A stretch of DNA of 64,000 nt from Streptomyces natalensis ATCC 27448. GTDB lineage: Bacteria > Actinomycetota > Actinomycetes > Streptomycetales > Streptomycetaceae. This document shows positions 51,828 to 60,262 of this stretch, piece after piece. Every line of letters starts with the position of its first letter. Position 1 is the stretch's first letter. Both the position numbers and the translations under genes were made by a program. Where the stretch lies: positions 682,001 to 746,000 of the forward strand of contig NZ_JRKI01000061.1 of assembly GCF_000935125.1 (NCBI RefSeq), written 5' to 3'. The notes beneath the pieces are model-generated. The model saw only the letters and a list, made by a program, of their open reading frames with translations, did not search any database and was not told where the DNA came from.

Positions 51828-53247
51828 CGTCACCGAACCGAATGCACGGAAGTCAGGAGGGCAGGGCACTTTTGCTCGGGAGTCATGCACAAACCTCGAC
51901 GGAATGCCGACCGGCGCGCACGGATAAGGGCACGGAGAAAGAGTGCGCGTTTTCGGAAGCAGGCCGGTCCGGTGCGCCGGCACAGCGTGTTGCCGCGAGG
52001 GCAGCACCACGCGAAAGGTGATGACGGCGCGAGACCTGGAGGAATGGCGGAGATGAGGATCCGGAGGAATTCAGACGGCGCGCTCACGTGAGGCGGAGGC
52101 GTCCGGGACGGATCCGGCAGGTGTCAGCGGAAGGCAGCGCCCCGAAGACCGGGGCGCTGTGCTACATCGGCCACTGCCGGGAATCCGCCTCCCCGGTGGG
52201 GCGGCCGCGGGCCGGCAGAGCGCCTCGCTCAGGGCGTATGCGAGCAGGTCGCAGACGGGTGCCGGGCATGCTCAGCACGGAAGGTGCGGAAGGAGTGGGT
52301 GGGTCAACGGGAACTCCCGCCGGGCTGTGCAGGTTCGACGCTCCCCCGTCGACCAATGAACGAATCGTGCATCGAGCTAACACTGCGGGCATGGATTTTT
52401 TTCCTGTCAACCAGAAGTCGACGTTCGCCCGGCACGGGTGGCGCCGATCCGCGAAATCGTCAACTGGACGTCTGAGTAACGACTATCGATCTGATCTGAA
52501 CCAAGAATGTGTGCACTGAACGGCAAGTGATCATTTCCGTCAGCCAAGTGGTCTACGAACCGGCCGGGCCGGGCAACGCAGTCGCGCTGTGGCCCGCCTT
52601 GCGCCGCAGCCCGCCGGTACGTCACCGATCTTAAAACCAATCGCACATATGCGCAGTCGACTTCAGGACACGTCACGACCGTAGCGAGGTTGAGCGCCTG
52701 ACAGCCCGTATCCGAGCTGCCGGCGGTCACGCTTCTCCACCGGCCCGCCTCCCCGTGGCCCGCAAACGCGCTGCTGAGGCCACTGCCGCGCACACACCGA
52801 CCGCATCACGCCCGGCTCCGGACGCAAACCCTCCGCTTGCTCCCCTTTCGTCCACCCCTCAACTGCCGTATCCAACAGGCCACTTGGAGGTCGTCTCACA
52901 TGGCGAGAAATGCGTGCGACATGACGCCGGTCGCGGGTTGCCGACCTGTCGGGCGCCTGGATTTCCGGTGAACTCCAGGAAACCCGCGCCCCGTTGACAT
53001 GGATCCCCCCTCCCGCCGCGGCACCGTGCGCCGGGAGCGCAGGCAGCTGTCCGGACGCTGTCCACAGGACGGTTATCCACAGCCCTGCCGGAATTCGCGC
53101 GGACGCGGAACACTGTGCGTACGGCGACGATCACCGCCAGGGCCACATCCGGCCCATCCGAACCATCGCTGCAACGACTACACCTGGCGCAACCGGCAAA
53201 GCGACAACTACTGCTGCAACTGCTGCACCTGCTGGAGGGGGATTCGC
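51828..53247. other. Gene-poor 1.4 kb between the phosphonate cluster and core genes
   Basis: No frame here has a convincing ribosome site, codon bias and family match together. It has patches of low GC (about 52370-52520 and 52625-52650), unusual for the genome, and low-complexity CTGCTGCAA-type repeats at about 53200-53235 before the STAND gene. It should contain the promoters of both flanking genes. An 18-codon frame starting at the ATG at 51887-51885 on the minus strand, ahead of the repeats, is too weak to call. It may mark the right junction of the cluster's insertion. Confidence 0.5.
52135..52159. terminator. Hairpin in the gene-poor region
   Basis: CAGCGCCCC (52135-52143) pairs perfectly with GGGGCGCTG (52151-52159) around a 7-base loop. 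Without a neighbouring stop codon its role is unclear; it might be the remains of a terminator. Confidence 0.4.
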
Positions 53248-56200
53248 ATGACGGGCTCCATGACGGGCTCACGGACCGTGCTGCGGGACGGACACCGTGC
53301 GGAGGCGGACGAGCTGTTGACACGGACCGTGGAGGAAGAGGTACGGCGTTCGGGCGGGCGGCTCGACGGCGGCGCGCTGCTCGGCAGGGCGCGCGCCGCG
53401 CTGGACGAGATCGCCGCCGCTGCGGCGGAGGAGTACACCGCGTATCTGCGGGCGCTGGACGCGGCGGGGGCCGCCCAACGACCGCTGGCCGAGCGGCTGT
53501 CGCGCAACCGCCTGGGCACTCCGGCGACGGTGACGGCCGTGGCGGCGCTGGCGGCCTTCGGGGCGGATCTGGCGTACGGCACGGACACCGGCGCGGCGCT
53601 GGGTGCCGGGGCCGCCGCGGCGGTGGCGGGGGCCGTGGCCACGGTGGTGAAGCTGACCGCGGGCCATCGGCCGGCGGCACACGAGCAGGCCGGCGAACGG
53701 GGCCGGTCCGCCGCCCCGGAGGAACTGCGCCTCCAGTGGCTCACGGCGCTGGAGGTCGGCGGCATCCGGCCGTTCCTGGACCAGCAGCGGATGCTGGCGG
53801 CGGCCCGGAGCGACGCCACGTCCAAGAAGGGCGGGACGAAGGGCTCCCGGGGACCGCAGCTGCGGGGCGGGGACCGGAGCGCGGCGGCCCGGCAGCGGTC
53901 CGTACTGGAGCACTCCTTCTCCCAACTCCCCCGACCTGACGGCCCGTTCGCGGGACGCCGGACGGAGCTGGCGCAGATCGCGCAGTGGGTGCACGCGGGC
54001 CGGGCGAGCACGGAGACCAGGCCGACGGTGGTGGTCCTGCACGGTGAACCGGGCTCGGGACGTACCGCGCTGGCGGTGCGGGCGGCCCACCAGCTGCGCG
54101 ATCAGTTCCGCGGCGCGTGCGTGGTCGACCTGCGCGGGGACACCCCCGACGAGACGCCGCTGCCGACCCGTAACGCCCTGCTGCATCTGCTCAACCGGCT
54201 CGGCGCGCCCCGCGAACAGCTGCTGTTCCGCGAGCGGACCTCCCCCGACCAGCACGTCAAACGGCTCACCGAGCTGTATCACCAGCATGTGGCGGGCCTG
54301 CCGGTGACGGTCCTGCTGGACGACGCCTCGGACCCGGAGCAGGTGCGCACCCTGGTGCCGGACCGTTCCGACAGCCTGGTGCTGGTCACCTCCCGCGCGC
54401 CGATGGAGCTGCCCGACGACCTCGACGCGCGGCTGCATCAGCTGCCGGTGGAAGCGCTGGACGCGGCGGCCACGGAGGAGCTGCTGCGGGCGTCGGCCGC
54501 GACCGACGAACCGGCGAAGGAGGCGGAGCCGTACGACGCGCAGGCGATCGAGCGGATCGTCGAGCAGTGCGCCGGCCTGCCGCTGGCACTGCGGGTGGCG
54601 GGCTCCTCGCTCGGCTCGCGCACCCCCTCCGAGCTGGCGGCGGAGCTGTCCTCGTACGCCTCGGCGACCCCGGTGGAGCGGGCCCTGTCGCTGCGCTACG
54701 CCGACCAGCCCGAACAGTCCCGGCGGCTGCTGCGCCGCCTGGCGCTGGTGGGGCGGGCGTCCCTGGGCGCCGCCGCCGCGGCCGCCCTGCTCGGCGTGGA
54801 GAACACCGAAGCCGAACGGCAGTTGACGGCGCTGGCCGAGACCGGCCTGATCGAGCACGTACGGGGCAAGCGCTACCGCCTGCACACCCTGGTGCACCGC
54901 TTCGCCTCCGCCCGGCTGTCGGCGGAGGAGGCCCCACAGGAGCGCACCGCGGCCCAGGAGCGGCTGATCCGCGGCTATGCGGAGCTGGCCGACTCCGTCA
55001 TCCGGCTGGTCGACGGCCGCACCTCCACCCGCGCCGACCGCTTCGGCTCACACGGCTTCACCTCGCTGGACGCGGCCCTGCAATGGCTGGACGACGAGTC
55101 CAGCTTCATCACCTCCGCGCTGGCACACGCCGACCAGGACGTCGACCAGGCGACGGTCTCGCATCTGCTGGGCGCACTCGCCGACTACTGCCTGCTGCGC
55201 GGCGACCTCTACCGCCTCGGCGAGCTGAACGAGCTGACCCGGGCGGTCGGCCAGGGCCTGCTGATGCGCTCGGTGCAGTGGCGTACGGGAATCGCCGCCC
55301 GCCAGCTGGGCGAGCTGGACAAGGCCCGCACCACGCTGTCGTCCGTGGTCGACCTGTACTTCGAGGCCCAGCATCCGGCGGGCGCCGCCCGCGCGCTGCG
55401 CGATCTGGGCATCACCCTCCAGCAGCAGGGCAATCTGACCGAGGCCGCGGCCAAGCTGCGCGAGGCCCTCGCCATGCAGTCCGGCCCGGACCTGGACGGT
55501 GACCGGGCCTGGACGCTGCATGCCCTGGCGGCGGTCGAGCGGGACCGGGCGCACCTCGCCGAGGCGCTGACGATGCTCCGCGAGGCACTGGAGCTGCACG
55601 AGGCGAGCGAGAGCGTGCACGGCCAGGCATGGGCGCACTTCCAGCTGGGCCAGGTGTATCTGCGCAGGGGCGAGGTACCGCAGGCGGAGGAGGCCCTGGG
55701 CGCCGCGATGACGCTGTACGGGCGGACGCAGGACGAGCGCGGTGAGGCGTGGGCGATGACGCAGCTGGCGCGCGCCCGGCTGGTCGCCGGCGACCCGGGC
55801 CCGGCCGCGGACCGGCTGCGCCAGGCGCTCACCCTGCACCAACGGCACGAGGACGCCCGCGGCGAGGCATGGACGATGTACTACCTGGGCCAGGCCCTGG
55901 AAGAACTCGGCGAACAGGACGCGGCGCTGCGCCAGCTGGAGCGTTCGCGGACGATGTTCAGCCGGATGCACGACGCCTACGGCCTGGCCTGCGCCCGGCA
56001 CCACTCGGGCCGGGTGACGCGGGACCTGCGGGCCGCGCAGACCGGTTCGCTGCGCAACAGCGGCTTCGCCCGGCAGCTGCTGCACGACGCCCGCAAGGAC
56101 TTCCAGCAGATCGCGGTGCCGCACGGCGAGGCGTGGTCGTGCCTGGAGCTGGTGATCATCGACGCGGGCAACGGGCGGGTTGCGCAGGCGCTGGAGCTGG

Positions 56201-56532
56201 CCGACGAGGCGGCGGGGATCTTCGCCGGATACGGCGACCGGCGCGGCGAGGACTGGGCCCGTTTCCTGCGCTGCACACTGCTGCCCTTCGCCTCGCCGGG
56301 CGGCTCGGTGGTGGGCACGGCCGTGGCACAGGAGGAGCTGGCGCAGCTCGTACAGCAGACGCATGACTGGCGCGACGCCAAGCTGACGGAGTGCGCCGAG
56401 GCGTACGCGCTGCTGCTGGAGCGCGGGGTGGAGCCGGAAACGGGATGGCAGGCATGGCGGCTCGGCGTCCTGCCCAGCCGGCATGCCCGCGAGGTCATGG
56501 GCATAGCCGTCGCGCCGGCCGCCACCGAATGA
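53248..56532 (+). CDS. STAND/NB-ARC-type ATPase with TPR repeats
   Basis: A 1094-residue protein. Two hydrophobic segments near residues 85-140 suggest membrane anchoring. The NB-ARC-like NTPase starts around residue 235, with P-loop GEPGSGRTA near 265, Walker B-like TVLLDDAS, a sensor LVLVTSRAP and GLPLALRVAGSSLGSRTPSE. From about residue 570 onward are degenerate tetratricopeptide repeats (AWTLHALAAVERDRAHLAEAL, AWAHFQLGQVYLRRGEV and more). STAND ATPases act as ligand-triggered switches, for example AfsR or some antiphage proteins. No DNA-binding or effector domain is seen. Start ATG 53248 follows GGAGGGGGATTCGC. Confidence 0.82.
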   Translation: MTGSMTGSRTVLRDGHRAEADELLTRTVEEEVRRSGGRLDGGALLGRARAALDEIAAAAAEEYTAYLRALDAAGAAQRPLAERLSRNRLGTPATVTAVAALAAFGADLAYGTDTGAALGAGAAAAVAGAVATVVKLTAGHRPAAHEQAGERGRSAAPEELRLQWLTALEVGGIRPFLDQQRMLAAARSDATSKKGGTKGSRGPQLRGGDRSAAARQRSVLEHSFSQLPRPDGPFAGRRTELAQIAQWVHAGRASTETRPTVVVLHGEPGSGRTALAVRAAHQLRDQFRGACVVDLRGDTPDETPLPTRNALLHLLNRLGAPREQLLFRERTSPDQHVKRLTELYHQHVAGLPVTVLLDDASDPEQVRTLVPDRSDSLVLVTSRAPMELPDDLDARLHQLPVEALDAAATEELLRASAATDEPAKEAEPYDAQAIERIVEQCAGLPLALRVAGSSLGSRTPSELAAELSSYASATPVERALSLRYADQPEQSRRLLRRLALVGRASLGAAAAAALLGVENTEAERQLTALAETGLIEHVRGKRYRLHTLVHRFASARLSAEEAPQERTAAQERLIRGYAELADSVIRLVDGRTSTRADRFGSHGFTSLDAALQWLDDESSFITSALAHADQDVDQATVSHLLGALADYCLLRGDLYRLGELNELTRAVGQGLLMRSVQWRTGIAARQLGELDKARTTLSSVVDLYFEAQHPAGAARALRDLGITLQQQGNLTEAAAKLREALAMQSGPDLDGDRAWTLHALAAVERDRAHLAEALTMLREALELHEASESVHGQAWAHFQLGQVYLRRGEVPQAEEALGAAMTLYGRTQDERGEAWAMTQLARARLVAGDPGPAADRLRQALTLHQRHEDARGEAWTMYYLGQALEELGEQDAALRQLERSRTMFSRMHDAYGLACARHHSGRVTRDLRAAQTGSLRNSGFARQLLHDARKDFQQIAVPHGEAWSCLELVIIDAGNGRVAQALELADEAAGIFAGYGDRRGEDWARFLRCTLLPFASPGGSVVGTAVAQEELAQLVQQTHDWRDAKLTECAEAYALLLERGVEPETGWQAWRLGVLPSRHAREVMGIAVAPAATE

Positions 56533-56572
56533 CACCGCGGGCGGCGGGCGGCGCCGTGCGAGCGCGCCGGTA

Positions 56573-56603
56573 CGGCTCGCTGACCGCTCGGGTCAGCGAG
56601 CCG
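56573..56603. terminator. Terminator between convergent STAND and membrane-protein genes
   Basis: CGGCTCGCTGACC (56573-56585) pairs perfectly with GGTCAGCGAGCCG (56591-56603) around the loop GCTCG, between two convergent genes. Confidence 0.75.
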
Positions 56604-56708
56604 CCGGGCCGGTCAGCCGGCCGTAACCCATCGGCCGGCCGTCGACCGCCACCCGGTCATCGGCCGCGCCCGTCCGGGCGCGCCCGGAAGCCGGTCAGCC
56701 GGTTCGGC

Positions 56709-56954
56709 TCAGCCGGCCTTCGGTGCGGGCACCGTCGGGGCGGCGGAGGCGGCCGCCTCGCCCGCCTCCGGAGCCTCCTCGAAGTCCACCTTCTTCATCT
56801 GCTTGTTCATGGACTTCATCAGCAGCCACACGGCGCCGCCGATGAGTGCGAAGACGATGAAGCCGAGGACGCCGGGGGTCACCTTGTCCTTGTCGAAGCT
56901 GTCGGCAAGGGTGACGAAGTGCGTCAGGGCGAGGGTGCTGGTCGCGCTCATCAT
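56709..56954 (-). CDS. Small single-pass membrane protein
   Basis: An 81-residue protein with one hydrophobic helix (about residues 29-46, VLGFIVFALIGGAVWLLM) followed by a basic patch SMNKQMKKVD and an acidic/Ala-Pro tail. It follows mca with only four bases between stop and start, so it is probably co-translated. In Streptomyces a gene like this normally accompanies mca. Function unknown. Confidence 0.75.
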   Translation of the reverse strand: MMSATSTLALTHFVTLADSFDKDKVTPGVLGFIVFALIGGAVWLLMKSMNKQMKKVDFEEAPEAGEAAASAAPTVPAPKAG

Positions 56955-56958
56955 GGTG

Positions 56959-57831
56959 TCAATTGTTGCGGATGCCCGCGAAGAGGTCTTCCTCGGGGAG
57001 GGAAGTGTCCACGAGCGACTTCGCCAGCTCGTACTCCTCCGTCGGCCAGACCTCGCGCTGGATGTCCATCGGGACCCGGAACCATCCGCCGTCGGGGTCG
57101 ATCTGGGTGGCGTGCGCGATCAGCGCCTTGTCCCGGATCTCGAAGAAGTCGGCACACGGAATGTAGGTGGTCAGAGTGCGCTCACGCTGCTCGAACTGCT
57201 TCCAGCGCTCCAGCCACTCGCCGTAGGGCGAGTCCATGCCCCGCTCCAGCAGCGCCTCGTGCAGCGCGATCGTCCGCGGCTTGTTGAAGCCCTGGTTGTA
57301 GTAGAGCTTCAGCGGCTGCCAGGGCTCACCGGCCTCCGGGTAGCGCTCCGGGTCGCCGGCCGCCTCGAAGGCCACCATCGTGATCTTGTGGGTCATGATG
57401 TGGTCCGGGTGCGGATAGCCGCCGTTCTCGTCGTAGGTCGTGATGACCTGCGGCTTGAACGCGCGGATCAGCTTGACCAGCCGCCCCGCCGCCTCCTCGA
57501 CGTCCTGGAGCGCGAAGCAGCCCTCGGGCAGCGGCGGCAGCGGGTCGCCCTCGGGCAGCCCCGAGTCGACGAAGCCCAGCCACTCCTGCGTGACCCCGAG
57601 GATCTCCCGGGCCTCGTCCATCTCCTTCCTGCGCACCTCGTGGATGTGCTCCTCGATGTACGGGTCGCCCTGGAGCTTGGGGTTGAGGATGGAACCTCGC
57701 TCGCCTCCCGTGCAGGTGGCGACCAGCACGTCCACCCCCTCGGACACGTACTTGGCCATGGTGGCCGCACCCTTGCTCGACTCGTCGTCGGGGTGGGCGT
57801 GGACCGCCATCAAACGCAGCTGCTCAGTCAA
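56959..57831 (-). CDS. mca: Mycothiol S-conjugate amidase
   Basis: A 290-residue LmbE/PIG-L-type zinc amidase. Zinc ligands are in HAHPDDESS near the N-terminus and HPDHIMTH around residue 140. TCTGGERGSILNP and the mycothiol-binding segment ENGGYPHPDH match Mca. It cleaves mycothiol conjugates of electrophiles so that mercapturic acids can be exported, a detoxification route found only in mycothiol-producing actinobacteria. The TTG start at 57831 (TEQLRLMAVHAH) has TGAGGATC upstream and matches the usual Mca N-terminus; the ATG seven codons in lacks a ribosome site. Confidence 0.95.
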   Translation of the reverse strand: MTEQLRLMAVHAHPDDESSKGAATMAKYVSEGVDVLVATCTGGERGSILNPKLQGDPYIEEHIHEVRRKEMDEAREILGVTQEWLGFVDSGLPEGDPLPPLPEGCFALQDVEEAAGRLVKLIRAFKPQVITTYDENGGYPHPDHIMTHKITMVAFEAAGDPERYPEAGEPWQPLKLYYNQGFNKPRTIALHEALLERGMDSPYGEWLERWKQFEQRERTLTTYIPCADFFEIRDKALIAHATQIDPDGGWFRVPMDIQREVWPTEEYELAKSLVDTSLPEEDLFAGIRNN

Positions 57832-57975
57832 GACTCGATCCTCAGTGAAAGGCTGGGTGACAGGCTCAGAAAGTTGCCTCCTATAGTGACCGAAGCGAGG
57901 GGGCGCTGTATTCCCATGGGGCCCAGAGCCGTCGAGGCGCCGGCGGCCCCGCTCCCCGTACCAGGAGGAATGACC

Positions 57976-58386
57976 ATGACGGCGGTGCGCGACGGGCTCC
58001 CGGACGGACGCTACGGCCGCTCCGCGGACCGGCACACGGACCGCAAACTCAAGATCATCGGCGGGGTGCTGGGCGTCGCCCTGCTCGGTGTCGTCGGCTG
58101 GGCCGGCGCCTCGTACATCGCCGGGCAGGACCTCAGCGGCCGCATCATCACCTGGGACGCGGTGTCCGACAGCGCCGTCAAGGTCCACCTCGAAGTGATC
58201 AAGGACAAGGACGCCCGGGGCGTGTGCACCCTGCGGTCACAGGCGGCGGACGGCTCCGAGGTGGGCCGCAAGGACGTCACCATCGCCCAGCGCACGGACC
58301 AGGTGAACACCGACATCACCATCCGCACCACCAAGCGGGCCACCAACGCCCTCCTGGTCGGCTGCCAGGCATCGAGCACCCACTGA
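57976..58386 (+). CDS. DUF4307 membrane protein
   Basis: A 136-residue protein with a cytoplasmic head of about 25 residues, one membrane helix (about 26-50, IIGGVLGVALLGVVGWAGASY), and an extracytoplasmic beta-rich domain with two cysteines near ARGVCTLRSQ and VGCQAS. This matches DUF4307, found next to mca in actinobacteria. The ATG at 57976 has AGGAGG seven bases upstream; an ATG six bases earlier is too close to it. A TATAGT -10 box at 57882-57887 probably serves this gene. Confidence 0.82.
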   Translation: MTAVRDGLPDGRYGRSADRHTDRKLKIIGGVLGVALLGVVGWAGASYIAGQDLSGRIITWDAVSDSAVKVHLEVIKDKDARGVCTLRSQAADGSEVGRKDVTIAQRTDQVNTDITIRTTKRATNALLVGCQASSTH

Positions 58387-58847
58387 CGGGCGCCTGCCCC
58401 ACCCGCCGGACGGCCTCCTGGCACCCACCCGCCGACCGACCGACCAGGCCACCCGCCGACCGAGCAGGCCACGCGCCGACCGACCCGTCCACCTGCTGAC
58501 CGTCACGGCTACCCCGGTCGCCCCGGCCACACCCACCGACCTCTGACCTCCACGACCACCTGCCGACCGCCGCCCCCCGCCCCGGGACCTGACTCTTCCC
58601 CCCTCCCCTCCCACCCCACCCCCTACGTCACTCACGCCGCGCATCCGGCATGCCCGGCGACGGGGGCGGGCGCCGCGCGGGCGGACCGCCGCTGAGCAGC
58701 GACGATGCGTCGCTGTGAGTGCGCTGTGGAATTCCCCCTCCCCGTTTTGTGCCGGAATTGTTAGGCTCGTGGTTTCGCCCACCTGTGAAGGCGCAAACCT
58801 TCCTGGTAGGGCGTTTGATTTATCCCCAGTACCGACGAGGAGCACCT
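58387..58847. other. Intergenic region upstream of greA
   Basis: A 461-base stretch. The first half (to about 58650) is C-rich with repeated CCGACCGA/CCACC motifs and no coding signs. The second half is less GC-rich near 58745-58825 and should hold the greA promoter, but no standard hexamers with correct spacing are evident. No RNA gene recognised. Confidence 0.5.
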
Positions 58848-59345
58848 GTGACCCAGACCAGCGAGAACGTCACCTGGCTTACCCAGGAGGCGTATGACCA
58901 GCTCAAGGCCGAGCTGGAGTACCTGTCTGGTCCCGCCCGCGCCGAGATCACCGAGAAGATCCAGGCGGCCCGCGAGGAAGGTGACCTGAAGGAGAACGCC
59001 GGGTACCACGCGGCCAAGGAAGAGCAGGGCAAGCAGGAGCTTCGCGTACGCCAGCTCACTCAGCTGCTGCAGACCGCGAAGGTCGGCGAGGCCCCTGCCG
59101 CCAACGGCGTCGTTGCTCCCGGCATGGTCGTCACCATCGCGTTCGACGGAGACCCGGACGACACCCTTGAGTTCCTTCTTGCCTCGCGCGAGTACGCAAG
59201 CTCGGAGATCGAGACCTACTCCCCGCAGTCCCCGCTGGGCTCGGGCGTGAACGGCAAGAAGATCGGCGAAACCGCGGAGTACGAACTCCCCAACGGCAAG
59301 AGGGCCACCGTGAAGATCATGGAGGCCAAGCCGTACAACGGCTGA
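58848..59345 (+). CDS. greA: Transcript cleavage factor GreA
   Basis: A 165-residue GreA protein. The N-terminal coiled coil (residues about 10-80) carries the basic-acidic tip motif AREEGDLKENAGYHAAKEEQ, with the two acidic residues that promote RNA cleavage in RNA polymerase. The C-terminal FKBP-like domain includes TYSPQSPLGSGVNGKKIGE. It rescues backtracked transcription complexes. It begins with GTG after GAGGAGCACCT and is followed by a strong hairpin. Confidence 0.95.
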   Translation: MTQTSENVTWLTQEAYDQLKAELEYLSGPARAEITEKIQAAREEGDLKENAGYHAAKEEQGKQELRVRQLTQLLQTAKVGEAPAANGVVAPGMVVTIAFDGDPDDTLEFLLASREYASSEIETYSPQSPLGSGVNGKKIGETAEYELPNGKRATVKIMEAKPYNG

Positions 59346-59378
59346 CGCCCGCGGCACACCCCGCCGCCCGCAGGGCAT

Positions 59379-59417
59379 GAAGCGGCCCGGAGCCTGAGGA
59401 GCGCTCCGGGCCGCTTC
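59379..59417 (+). terminator. Terminator after greA
   Basis: GAAGCGGCCCGGAGC (59379-59393) pairs perfectly with GCTCCGGGCCGCTTC (59403-59417), a 15-bp stem with a 9-base loop, 34 bases after the greA stop. Confidence 0.85.
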
Positions 59418-59516
59418 GCTGTGAGAAGAACAGGGGCGCGGTCGCCGACCGATACCTGGCCCCGCGGGCCGATACCCGGCCCCGCCGGCCGGCGACCGGC
59501 TCCGCCGGTACCTGGC

Positions 59517-60255
59517 TCAAGCAGTCGCCGACCGGTACCTGCGGACCGCCAGCGTTCGGAAGACAGCGATGATCAGCAGCGACCAGATCACCGACGCCAG
59601 CACCGGATGCTCCATCGGCCAGGCGCCGGTCACCGACTTCGGGACGCCCGCGATGGTGTTGCCGAACAGGTCCCGGGCCGCGGCCACCGTCGCGCTGAAC
59701 GGGTTCCACTCCGCGATGTGCTGGAGCACCGTCGGCATGCCGTTGACCGGCACGAAGGCGTTGGAGATGAAAGTGAGCGGGAAGAGCCAGATCAGCCCGC
59801 CGGAGGTGGCCGCCTCGGGTGTACGGACCGTGAGGCCGATCAGCGCGCCGATCCAGGAGAAGGCGTAGCCGAGCAGCAGCAGGAGGCCGAAACCGGCCAG
59901 CACCGAGAGGATGCTCTCGTGCGTCTGCCAGCCGATCAGCAGCGCCACGACGGCCAGCACCACCAGGGTCAGCGCGGTCTGGACGAGGTCGGCGAGGGTG
60001 CGCCCGGTGAGCACGGCGCCGCGGGACATCGGCAGCGACCGGAACCGGTCGATCAGCCCCTTGTGCATGTCGTCGGCGATGCCCGCGCCGGCGCCCGCCG
60101 TGGCGAAGGTACGGTCTGCGCGAAGATGCCCGCCATGAGGAATTCGCGGTACGCCTGGGCGTCGCCCGAGGGGGCACCCGAGATGACGATGGAGCCGCCG
60201 AACACGTAGGTGAACAGCACCACGAACATGATCGGCTGGATGAGCCCAAAGATCA
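59517..60255 (-). pseudogene. ABC-2 (DrrB-type) permease, 5'-truncated and frameshifted
   Basis: The 3' part of a DrrB-type ABC-2 transporter permease. The conserved strand IFGLIQPIMFVVLFTYVFGG is at the truncated end, then one base is missing near 60113-60119 (a family-typical QTVTFATAG becomes QTVPSPRR), and the frame resumes as GLIDRFRSLPMSRGAVL through to a normal C-terminus RRYRSATA. The first 20-25 residues have been replaced by the integrase reading frame. A paralogue ends at the window's right edge. The gene cannot make a working permease. Confidence 0.8.
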
Positions 60256-60262
60256 CCACCTC
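60248..60262. other. Probable attachment-site junction (attL/attR) inside the permease gene
   Basis: The last codons and stop of the integrase lie in the same bases that encode PEVV of the ABC-2 permease in another frame. Permease similarity starts here and integrase sequence begins on the other side. This is what a serine-integrase crossover site within a gene looks like. The exact core cannot be defined without the second junction or an empty site. Confidence 0.5.

Noticed and set aside
51716..51860. A possible small repetitive peptide (DPYGKDPYANMP-like) encoded by the repeats before ask
   Set aside because: No usable start codon with a ribosome site precedes it and codon use is unlike the genome, so the repeats are better read as DNA elements.
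52088..52519. A 143-codon plus-strand frame in the gene-poor region
   Set aside because: No ribosome site, irregular third-position GC and no recognisable domain.
56959..57810. ATG start for mca
   Set aside because: The TTG seven codons earlier has a good ribosome site and gives the usual Mca N-terminus.
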